This document shows, one piece after another, positions 40,249-52,200 of a DNA stretch of 64,000 bases. Below the pieces are notes generated by a model. The model searched no databases. It saw only the letters and a list, made by a program, of their open reading frames with translations, and was not told the DNA's origin. The position numbers were made by a program, and so were the translations under genes. Numbering within the stretch: the first letter of the stretch is position 1; each line of letters begins with the position of its first letter. Origin of the DNA: Oreocharis arfaki (lineage: Eukaryota; Chordata; Aves; Passeriformes; Paramythiidae); the NCBI GenBank assembly GCA_013398015.1, contig VZRR01012715.1, positions 1,302,001 to 1,366,000 of the forward strand, written 5' to 3'.

Positions 40249-43200
40249 CAGTGAAACAGTAGCAGCTGTGAATGTAGATCAGGCTTTTAAAATTAAAACT
40301 TTGATGCTCTGGGGCTCTGAGTTTGGTTTCATAGAGTTTTTTTTCCCTTTCTTTCAGCTTGAATCCCTGTTGCAGCTATGGCTCACATTAAGCCTGAATT
40401 CCAGCTCCTCTGGAAGTAAAGATAGTGGTGCTGATATTTTCCTTTATAATGCTAACCGAATACCTGTTGTTTCCCTGAACCAAGGTAAAGTATATTAAAT
40501 ATGGGAAATAGGTTTGGGTTTGGTTTTTTTTAAATACTCAATTTTTGCTGCAAAACAAAAAGTATTGCAGTAAGTATTTTTGATTAGATCAGTATTGAGA
40601 TAATTTCAGTGTTCTTATTCAAGAACTCTTGGTCTCTTTTTCTTCTTAAAGTGGAAAATACATTGCTAGAGTATAACTGAGAGTTGATTCGTTCTATTTT
40701 TATGAACTTATTAGAAATGAAATGGTAAAATCTCTGGTTCTTAACTCATAATTATTCCCGAGGATTCATTAAAATACACTTCTTAGTCTGAGATGAGCTG
40801 TGCAACCGTATGTTCTTTTCTGACAAATTTTGTCTCCTTTATGCCATCCTATGATCCCTCTCTTAACAAAGGGGTCAGCAGAGTGGGAAAGCTCTATGGC
40901 TGTTGAGCATCAGACTACTAATCTAGTACAAAGACATGCTGAATTTTTTTTCTTGCAATATGTTATACTATATAATTAAGAAAGTCTGTGGTATCTTGTG
41001 GTGATAATCCAAAATGTTAATGCTTGATATAATGAACCTGTTACGCTGACTTCCATGGGAACATTTGAAACCAGTTTCTTTGCATAGTTTTCTTTGAGAT
41101 GTCAGTGTCTGGGCACTGTAAAAGTTTTGTGGGCCAGTTCCTGGGAAGTGTTGCGGAGGTTTCTTTTCTTAATTTCCTGCAACAATAGTTGTCAAAGCAA
41201 AGTAGATACAAAGTACAATAATATTAGTAACAAAAATCAATATAGCACCTTATAGTAAAAATTAGAAATTTATAATAATACCCTGAAGATTAAATGTTGG
41301 AAAAACACATTTTTCTTGACAGCTTCAGTAACTAGCTTCCTGTCAGTTCTGGCGTGGTATCCTAATACTCTACTCCGAACGTGGTGCCTTGTGCTTCACA
41401 GCCTAACGCTCATGACAAATATGCAGCTTAATGGTAAGTTTGTTTGTTTGGTTTTCTTATGTTGACAGTTCTAGTGATGTACAAATGGGTGTTGATTCCA
41501 TCCAAAGACTTCCAGAACATTCCTTTTGTCGTATAAGTACTTTTGTTCTCCATTAACTTCGGGCTTTTCAAGGGTGATCTCCTTGAATTGCTTGTACCAT
41601 GGGAAACAGAAACCCTTATGGTAAAAGAAAATGTCATTATAAGTAAGTTGTCAATGTCTTCCAAAAAACGTTTTAGGACTAGTTAATGATCCCTGAGGAT
41701 TAGTTTTACACTGTGAAAAGAAGTAGCTGAGAGGAATTATTAAGTTGCTATGAGTGAGATTGTAGTTTTTCTGATGGAGTAGGAGTATTTTTGTAAATAT
41801 GCAGGCACTCATCACTGCTTATATTAAGCTATCTAAAAATAAGCCCCCAGAAGCTGAATCTATTAAAATAGAAATCCAGCCATTTCATTTCCCTATGAGT
41901 ACCAGTATATCTCACATTCTCTATATTGCTCCATAACACACTAGAAATAATCTCACTTTGTGAATGAGATTTTTCCACAAGACTGATACAGGTTAAAGGA
42001 AGTAATTTTTAAATGTTTCCTATGAATCTTTTTTTCATACTTGCCATTTCAAATCACTGACTTTAAGATGCACTTTTTTCTTGAAATTTATACTTTCTGT
42101 CCCCTTTCTGTGATGTTTTTTAGAAATCAGTCTCACAGAAATCTTCTGAACCTAGTGAAAGAGACTTATTATTCACAAACTGAGACTTCACTCTTATTCT
42201 TAGTATTTGAGAATAGAATATGGCCTGATTTCTGGTATAACTGCCTTCAATTAACAAGCACATGTGCTGTCAGCTCTCCAGTTTGTATCTGTAGATTGGG
42301 AAAAGTTTCCAAAATTTATGCAGAATGTATCACTGGGATCATATGTAAATATCTTGTAAGTGTTATGAGGCTCAGTGTTCTCTGACACTGACAGGCAGCT
42401 GTATGTTTGCAAAAGTTTCTTCAGTAGTTGCCTGAGATCAGTAGGTGAATAAAAAGCTACTCAGAAGCAATCCCTGTGGTTCATGGCAGGCACATTTGAG
42501 CGTATGAATGTGCTTGTGGATTTTTTTTATGTAGAATTGTGAGTTGGAGTTGGATTGGAAAGGGTTGGAGATGCGAGTGTCACAACCTGTCCTTAAAGGC
42601 TAGATTACAGGTTCTTGTTAATAGATCCCTTGGAGTGGATTAGAGTGAAACAACACTGAATAATCGGTGTTCATATAGGTATGTATACAGAGAGAGAGAT
42701 ATAGATATATACCTCTCTGGCAGATTTATTTTAGAACAATTTGGTTGCAGTGGGAAGGAGATATGTAGCTGTTTTGGTTATTATCTGTGGAAGTGAAACA
42801 ATACAGAAGTATAAAGATATCACTTACGGAAGCATATAAGGAAAAAAAAGAGAAAGAAAGGATAAGAGTAGGTAGTGGAGAGGAAAAGTATCACCACCTG
42901 TGGCTCCAGAGACAAGATTTGATTGTTGCAATTTAGATATCCATTGGTAGAATTGATGATCACAGTTTTGATCCATCAGGGATTGGAGAAGCCTAGGAAA
43001 CATAGAGTTCAGTTTGAATATACGTTCACATTCAGGTGGGAATGCCCAGGTACCCCCACTGGGGGGGAGTTTTACGCTGTCTGATGCAACACGGATGCAC
43101 AGACCTCTGGTGGAAGGCCCCAGAAATGAGTCTGGGGGCGCTTTTGGGGTCTTTGATGGTTTGACACCACCTAAGACATGACAGGTGCCTCTTAAGGACG

Positions 43201-46200
43201 GTATTATGCCTTATGAGAAGGGATGAACACCTTCAGGCCTACTTATGAATGCCCCTATGCCTCCCACAGGGGGCAGTTGTACACCTGAGCCAGTTGTACA
43301 GGGGAGAACACTGGCATGATGGCATTTATCAAAAAGCATTATCCCACTTCCACAGGATCTGTTTCATATCATGCTTTTTTCAAAGTGTTTTGAACTGGTT
43401 CAGTATACTGCTACTGCAAGACTAAGACTTCACATTTAGTAAAGCTTGTTCATTTGGTCACTCAAGGGTGTTTTTTAATTCCAATTCCGGTGTTCAGAGT
43501 TCTTATCGGTTAAGCTCCCTACAGTTTTGTTCTGAGAAGTCTTTGCATATGCCAGAAACAAAAATACTGTGGTTGTTTACAGGATAACAGAGCACTTGGT
43601 CTCTGTCTGACAAACTAACAAATGCACTTAAGCCTTATTAAAGTGTTGGACTAACAAAAAGAGACAAATCAAAATGCCTTTATGTATTGCACCTACAAAA
43701 TTAATCTCTATTTTTAGGAATACTGCCTTAGCAAGCTTGGAACACTGATTGGGCAGTTTTAGGGCTCTATATCTGTACTTACTGGAAAACTCAAAATTGT
43801 AGTCCTGAGTAAGCAGGTTTTGGTAGCTGTTTTAGCTGAGAATATTTCCACATCATGAAATAAATATAAGGGTTTTGCACTATAAATATTTGATTTACGC
43901 TTAATGTTTAAGATTACGCATTTAATTTTTATGTGTTTATTTTTAAGCTGGTCCAAGCAGTGCCATTGGAGCTCAGGAAAGTACTGCCCAATTGTTGGTG
44001 TCAGACCCCAACCTCATTCATGTGTTAGTGAAATTTCTTTCTGGCACTAACCCTCATGGAACAAATCAACACAGTCCACAGGTAATGAGCAATTAAAATA
44101 AGAGAAAAACCGTTTGTAAGAGGATTTCAAGACACTTGACAGAAATATGTGTTCATTCATAATGTATTATATCCTTGTCTTGTTTCTTCTTCTAGTTATA
44201 GTCTTAGTTGGTTCTGATGAGCAACCATAGGGAAGTTCGTGTTGTTGATACACTCTCAGTAGTGCTGGTATGTTTTTACAACTCTCTGGAGACTTGCCAC
44301 AGGGAGAGGATTCCGTATGTTATTGAAGTGTTCCATTCAGTTACTTTCCCAAAATCTTGTTGAGTTGGGATGAAATTGCCAATGAAAATTAGGTTTTAAT
44401 ATCTAAGAATTCCTGAATTTAAAATGATACTTTTATTTTCTGCCTGTTTCTGAGTTCATGTGGTATCTGCTGCCTCTCCTAATTTCAACTAATGTTTTCT
44501 TGCTTTTTGCGGTCTTTGAAATATCTGTGAATAGTGTTTAAAAAAGTGCCCAAGTGAACTTAATTGTATGTAGTATTGACAGGAGTCTCAGTTTAGGAGA
44601 CAGAAAACACCTGGTAGTTCCAGGGGGTTTATTTTCCAGCAAATTTTCCAGAAAATACGTTGTAATTTCCAGAACTGTAACAGTGCACAGTGTCATTAAA
44701 GTACTTACTTAAGTATGTAGTTTGTGAAAAAACATTCAGATTAGCACAGAAACATATTCTTTATGGAGTATAGTTTGCATTACTGAAAAGACAGTCTCAA
44801 GCTGAAAAACAAGTCATAGACAAAGAAGTTAATTTCTTGCTTTTGACTCATGATCAGTAGTAGAAAAACATGTAATATAAATGGATAGATTAGTTCTGTA
44901 AAAATGCTGTAAAAATTTTTGGAAAGCAAGGTAAGCTATGCAATACTTTCCTGTTCTTAGAAGATGTTCATGTTCTTGAGGACCCTTCAGTTATATGTAA
45001 TACTTCCTAAAATGCCTTTTCTTCTAGGTTGGGCCCACAGCAACGCAAGCTATGCAAGAATTTCTTACTCGACTGCAGGTGCACCTTTCTTCGACTTGTC
45101 CTCAGATGTTCAGTGAATTTTTATTGAAATTAATACATATACTTTCAACAGAAAGGTAAATCTTATATGTTTTTTTCTTTCATACCCTCCTTTTCTTTAA
45201 AATCTGTGTGATTTGGAATCACAACTAAGACGTGTATGTGCTTTGTCATACTGTCAAGTTATGTGTCAATGGAAATCATCATTGTTGCTGCAGCACTACC
45301 AGCAGGATCTGGGCTGCTCCTGGCACATGGAAAAGTGCATCTGGAATTCACACAAAGCTGTCTGTGTGAGGGACTGTCAATAGAAGCACTAAAAGATTGT
45401 ACTGATTTTTTTTGAAGCTAGGATGTAGACCTTGTTGCAGTAATTCCCTAAAGTAAGGACACTGTTGGTGAGGTTACTTATTTAAAAAAGTATTCTGAGA
45501 AGTCTGAATTAACGAAAGACTCCAGAAATTATTCACAGATTGTGAAAATAGTAGGGATGGCTTTTCTCACATGGTAGGATGAAATATGAGATTTACTAAT
45601 TCTATTAATGCAATATGCATTTTTATTGCTTTATCTTTGGTGTTTCTTTTCTCTCCACACGACTATGGAAAACATCCTCTGCCCCACTCTCCCAGGGCCC
45701 ATTGATGCCCGCTAGTGTAGAGAAGTGCCTCTGGCCAGGAGAGAGATAAGAGCTTGTGGCTCGTCTTTCGCAGTTCTGCTTCCTCAAGGCAAGGCCAATG
45801 GGCACACGACTCTGTATCCAGTGGTACCGTGGAAGTAAGGCAGTTCTTTAGTCTGCAGTGCACTAGGAAGCATTTCTTTCTGGTATTGACGTTCTGCTCA
45901 TCTCCACACAAAGGCTTCATATAATTAGGGATGAGCTTCCTCAGTTCTGGGTTCCCAGTAGGTGGCACTTGGGTGTTATCTATTCTTTAATCTTACAGAA
46001 AATGGTTTCTGCCTTCTCTAAGAGATTTTACCTTTGTAACTTAAATTATGGGAGTGGTGTTTACCGGATTATGTTGATGATCAGTGATTTCTACGAGACA
46101 TGTCATAATACAATAAAATCATTAATTCACAGTGAACCTTGGAGTGTGTGTCCACATGCCAGCACTTGTTTGGAATAAGCTAATTAGGCCACTGAAAGGG

Positions 46201-49200
46201 TAGTTTTTGTAATGTGTTAGGGTTTTTTTGCAATGTGTTAGGGTGAGACTGAAATGCCATGAAATGGAAGCAAAGCACCAGAAAGGGATTTAGATGGTTA
46301 TTTCTAAGAACGCAGGTAATAACTGAGCTGTACCATGTCTCATCATAAGATTAATTATGAAGAAAAGCAGTATTTTACTGTTAGAATTAATTCCAAATAT
46401 TTTGTTCAAAATATTTGTTTCTATAAACTGTTTTGTTTTGTATTTAATTTTAGAAGTTAGAATAAGATTAATCAATGTGAAAAGATAGAGAAGTGTATGA
46501 AAATTCAGTAACTAATAAAAGTTTTATTTTAGATACACTGATTCAAAAGGTTCTTTTTGTGGTCCGCCACTATATGTGTAAAAACAATTGATAAAATAAG
46601 CTTATCTCTAAGAGAAATCCTTCAAGCAGTCGACCGACAAGCACCAGCCTGTGATATTTTGAGTACCCTCTCATGGTCCTATGTATAATTACTATTTAGA
46701 TAGGTAAAACCTGACCATTCTTCTTTTTATCTCTGGGTGGGAAGTGACTGGGTGGGACAAACGAAAGACCTATGGGAAGAAAAAAAATCCATCATTATTT
46801 CCTGTTAGCAGCTATGTAATCCTCATGATATTGAAGTATTATGTGACTCCTTCCCATGAGGTTTTCTTGCAAATGTAGGAAACTTTTCACCAAGAACTAA
46901 ACAGGACTGTTCAGTCTATATATAGACTGTTCCAAGTATTTACCTACAAAATTAACGTGTTTGAATGACCAAAAAAAAAAAAAGGGTGAATCCTAGCCCT
47001 TTTCAAAGTCAAACTCTTAATCCTTAATCCTTCTTATCTGGAAGATGGTGGCATGAGCAGGTTCTACAGAGGCTGTTTAATGACCAGTATATTAAAAAAT
47101 TACAAAACCTTGATGCAGGTGTAAGATTAGATTTTGCTTCAACATGCATTTCTGAAAATACCTGGATTTTTATTTATTGGAAGTCAGGTGTACTTTTTGA
47201 TTCTTAAAAATCAAGGAAAAACGCCAATAGTCAAACAGCCAAACCTGTTTAACTTGTAGTATCTCTTTTTTTTCTTTTTTTTTTCCTTTTTTTCTTTCAG
47301 GGGTGCTTTCCAGACAGGCCAGGGACCATTGGATGCTCAAGTGAAACTCTTGGAATTCACCCTGGAACAGAATTTTGAAGTTGTATCAGTTAGCACTATT
47401 TCTGCAGTAATTGAGTCTATAACCTTTCTTGTGCATCATTACATTACGTGTTCGGACAAAGTAATGTCTCGCAGTGGCTCAGACAGCTCTGTGGGTGCTC
47501 GAGCATGTTTTGGAGGGCTTTTTGCCAATATTATCCGTCCAGGTGATGCCAAAGCAGTTTGTGGAGAAATGACAAGAGATCAACTCATGTTTGATTTATT
47601 AAAGCTGATAAACATTTTAGTACAACTGCCACTTTCCAGTAACCGAGAATACAGCGCCCGTGTTCCAGTAGCAAGCAGTACTACAGACAGTGTGTCTGAT
47701 GAGGAAAAGGTTTCAGGAGGCAAAGATGGCAATGGAAGCAACCCTAATACTCAAGGATCAACTGCATACGTGGCGGACTTGGTGTTAGCCAACCAACAGA
47801 TTATGAGCCAGATTTTGTCTGCGCTTGGCCAGTGTAACAGCAGTGCTATGGCAATGATTATTGGTAGGTATTTTTTGAGTAAGATGGAAGATCTTTTGGG
47901 TGGTAAAACATTTAAAACTTCTGCGAACTTACAAGCTGGGTGTAGATGTAAAAGAATGTGTCACAGAAATACCAGGACAGAAAAAGAGAAGAAGATAAAG
48001 GGGAACAGATGCTTGAAAAAAAACCCTAACATGAGGTGGAAGACAGTAATTGAAGCCAAACAGGAATGTGTTCGGCATTTGGATTTGCTGAATCTCAGAA
48101 TGCTTAATGTTAAAGGAACTCTGGAGATCATCTAGCTAGGAGTGATTCCAATCCTTGTAGTTACCCTGTTTCCTTCACTAATTACACTCATTTTTATGGT
48201 CTAATTTGATTTTCATTTCCGGACTTCCTGGGTCAAGTCGTCTTATTTATTCATATCTGGGAACACTAATTGTAATTCATATGATCCTGGAAACTGGCCC
48301 ATTTGTACTTTGTAAAATCCATGTGAACATTTGAATATTCTTGCGTTCTCTTTTGTGCTGTTAATGGTTTGTTAGGTCTCAGTTTGTGACCTTTGAACTG
48401 TGTGTTTTCATTAAGGTGCAAGTGGCTTACATCTCACTAAACATGAGAACTTTCATGGAGGCTTAGATGCAATATCAGTTGGAGATGGGTTGTTCACTAT
48501 CCTGACAACACTTAGTAAGAAAGCAACGACAGTTCAAGTGATGCTTCAGCCTATTCTTACCTACATGGCCTGTGGGTACATGGGAAGGCAGGTAAGTTCC
48601 CTTAGGCTTGCTGTGTTTCAAGGTAGTTGATTCTGTAATCAGTAATAAGGTCAGAAAACTCAGCTAGTGCTATGTAAAATGTTAACGTTTTTACAACCTT
48701 GCTTCATTTGGGTGCTGAAGTTAGAAAGCCTCTCTGTTGCCCACAGTAGAGGGAGAGAGAGAGAGTTTCTCTATGGACGTTTTGACATTCATGGAAATGT
48801 TCTTGGCTAAAGGCTTGAAGATGGATCAGATATTTTATTATGTGCAAGTGAGAAGCACATTTATTGTAGGTGTTTTAATGCTTAGTACTCTTATTTCCCT
48901 TAAGCTGCTCACCCTGTGATTTTGAGCTTTTCCATACCCCGAAGACTTCTCTTGTGTAAAGAATTGAACCATGTGGAACAACATGGTATTGCTGTATGGT
49001 GGCAACTGTGGCGGCATTTCCTCTCTGGTAGTTTTTCCTACTAAAAGGGGAGGCTGCGAGCTGTTACATGAATTTCTACTGTACTAATGTTGTATGAAAC
49101 CATGTATTTATTAATTGTTTTTGTGCTAGGGTTCTCTTGCCACATGTCAGTTATCTGAGCCACTGCTCTGGTTCATTTTACGAGTGTTGGATACAAGCGA

Positions 49201-52200
49201 GGCACTGAAGGCTTTCCATGATATGGGTAAGAATGTCCTTTCTTTAGCCACATCAAATAAAAGGTTTGGTTTAGATTTTTTTGGCACTTAAGGAATACAT
49301 ATATGTGCCTACAGGGGCTAATTTACTGAATAGGCCTTTGCTTGTGTAGAATCTATTGCGTGCTTCTGAGCAGTTTTTCTCTCTGCCCGCATTACACACA
49401 GGGGGTGTTCAGCTTATCTGTAACAACATGGTAACAAGCACAAGAGCTATTGTTAACACAGCAAGAAGCATGGTTTCAACTATTATGAAATTCCTGGATT
49501 CTGGTCCCACCAAAGCAACAGATAGCAGTTTGAAAGCCAGAGTCCTCGCTTCTGAGCCTGATAATGCAGAAGGAATTCACAATTTTGCACCTTTGGGTGA
49601 GTAATGCTTCTTTCTCTTAGATTAGTGTCTGCTGCTCATTCGAATGTGTATCAAGTTCTTAACAAAAAGTATTACAATAGTGTCAAATGTTCCAATACTA
49701 CTAAATCTTCTAATGAGAGGGGTTGCTGGTGTTTCAAGGTAAAGTTGAGGGATGAGGTTAGTCCCCTCCACCACAGGTAATAAGACCTCATGTGGACAGG
49801 GGAGAGAAGGAGAGGAAGTGATCTGCATCTTGTGAAGTCATGCATCAAGGTGAGCCCCTTTCTCCTCCCCTAGGTCAGGGGATTTCTGGTTCCAGCCCGC
49901 CATCTGCCTTAGACACGCTAAGACTCACTAACTTCCCTTAAGGCACATCAATTTTAATGGAGCTAATACAGAAGCGTAGCATGGTGGGGTGATAGAGAAT
50001 GAGCCTGAGCTGTATGAAGCAGAGCAGAAGAAGCTGGAGCATAAAGCTGATATTGCTGGTGGTGCCCTCATATCTACTTCTGACTCTTCTCATGTTGCCT
50101 GCATGAGCATTTGTTAGGATTGCAATGCTGTTTTGATATCAATGCAATGGCTGCCAGTTAATTAAAACGCGTTTTAATAGGTAGTGTAATACCTGTAACT
50201 GTAATATCTTACAAAGGCTTTCCTTTTCAGTGCTAGTGTCTTTGCTTTCTGTTGCTGCCCACTAGCCTGGTGTAGCCCTGGAGTGTATTCATACAGTTTG
50301 TCCCACTGACGGGAGGGGAGAAAGAAAGGATTAATTTTAAAATTTCTGGGGAGGTTGTTGGACGAGAGAGGAGTCCATTCAGTCCTGTGATTCAAATTTA
50401 GGAGTGTCAAAAATAATGGCACTACAAAAGACAATAAAGAGAGGTTTATTTGGTAGACTAAGGGCCAAATAGGGGCCACTGGAAATCTTCTACTTTGCTC
50501 TTCACAAATTTCTAAAAGGTAGATTTAGGAATCCTGCAAATGTTGGTTCTTTATTACTTTAAATAGTAAAAATCCTAAGCATGTGTGGTGGTAGGTTCTT
50601 GCCTACCTTATCTGCCAGCTTACAAAGTGCTGCAATTCTTGATGTTCTGCCAATGAGTGCATCTCTCTTAATATTTAACTTTCAGTCAGGAGTCTGCTTT
50701 TGAAATTAACCTTCTGTTTGCCCTCAGTACATTCTGATTCCCATCATTTAATAGTCTCTGTAGTACATTCTGATTCTCATCATGTGGTTATTATCTGAGA
50801 TGAGCTTAATTCATTTGGGATGAAAGTTTGTTAAAATGTGTCCAGGAATTCGTGTCCAGCTGCTGCTAGGCGTTTAGTCGTGGGATCAGTCTATTGCTAC
50901 TTTAAAGTAAAACACCCCAAGTACCTGTAGTTTGGAACAGCTCAAATCTGGTCTTGTTATACCCTATAACTTGCTAAAGAAGACAGCCTAGATCTTCCTT
51001 CTTCATTCTTAACTTATGCTACAAGTGGAAAAAGAAGCAACTACTGTGGGCAGGTTTTTTCTGATTCTGGTGTCTTTTTTAGAAAAAGGTTTTCATGTGA
51101 AACCTTTTTAAAGAAAAAGGGTTGCAGAAGTTGGTTATAAAGTCATTTATGTTATTTTAGTATTTAAACCTTTAATGTATGTTAACTGTGAATTAATTGA
51201 GTTCAAGTTCTAAGCATACTGTTCAAGATGCACCTTTCTGTTTGGTTTGTTTTTGTCATGTACTCTTGAGAGTAAGCTTAGAATTTTGGTAGCAAGTGTC
51301 CCCTAGCAAATTTCAAGGACATACATATGCATGTGAATATGTAAACTGCCTATTTGAAACAGTATCAGAGTAAAAGAAGAATGACTCAGCAGTGGGCATT
51401 ACGCATGGGAGATTTTCAATAAAGCAAAAGAGATAAGACAGAAAAAAAGGTGTTTTCCACAGTTCAGGTTGTAAATTAATCTGGGTTTTATTAATAAACA
51501 TTAATAATCAATGTTAATGGTGCTGTTTCTGAAGGTTCAATCACCTCAAGCAGTCCCACTGCCCAGCCTGCTGAAGTGCTGTTGCAGGCTACTCCTCCCC
51601 ACAGACGGGCTCGGTCTGCTGCATGGTCATACATATTTTTACCTGAGGAAGCTTGGTGTGACCTCACCATTCACCTTCCCGCAGCTGTGTTACTCAAAGA
51701 GATCCACATCCAGCCTCACCTGGCCTCTCTGGCAAGTAAGTACATTCACTGATGTTGGTCAAGTTCAAAAATTTGAAGGCTGGGATTTGGAAACAATACA
51801 AAGAGTATAATCAGAGGAACTAAAGCTGAGAGGTTGTTTGAGTAATGCCTGTAAAATAAGTTTGAAAAGCTTACAAATTCTGCTTTCCTTGAGAATGGAA
51901 GGCCCTGCCTCTGCTTGGTTTCTAGTGCAGTAGGTGTCATGTGGCATTCACGTTAAACATGTCAAAAAATTTTGCTCAGTGAGAAAGTGATATTGGTCAA
52001 GCATCTTCAGGCAAAACACTTTTTTATGGTAGTTGGGATAAAGCATGGTATTTTCAGCTCTTATTGTTGTAGCCCTGATGGGGAAACTGTTTTCAGTGAC
52101 AGGACTTTTCTTCATTTGAAGTCTTTGAAATAAACTGTATATACCGTGTATCAAAATGCTTCTGCATTTTAACATGTACCATCACCCAGGTCAAGTCCTC

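Larger units (their letters stand above)
39155..40357. other. BIRC6 intron, 1.2 kb
   Basis: Contains a CR1 3' fragment (about 39465-39612) and a (GT)16 microsatellite at 40214-40245, 112 bases upstream of exon 31. Otherwise unique. Confidence 0.8.

Noticed and set aside
47864..48135. Extension of the exon 35 open frame into the intron
   Set aside because: A GTAGGT donor follows ATTATTG, and the next exon continues IIGASGLH exactly; the extension runs into a possible CR1 fragment and stops.
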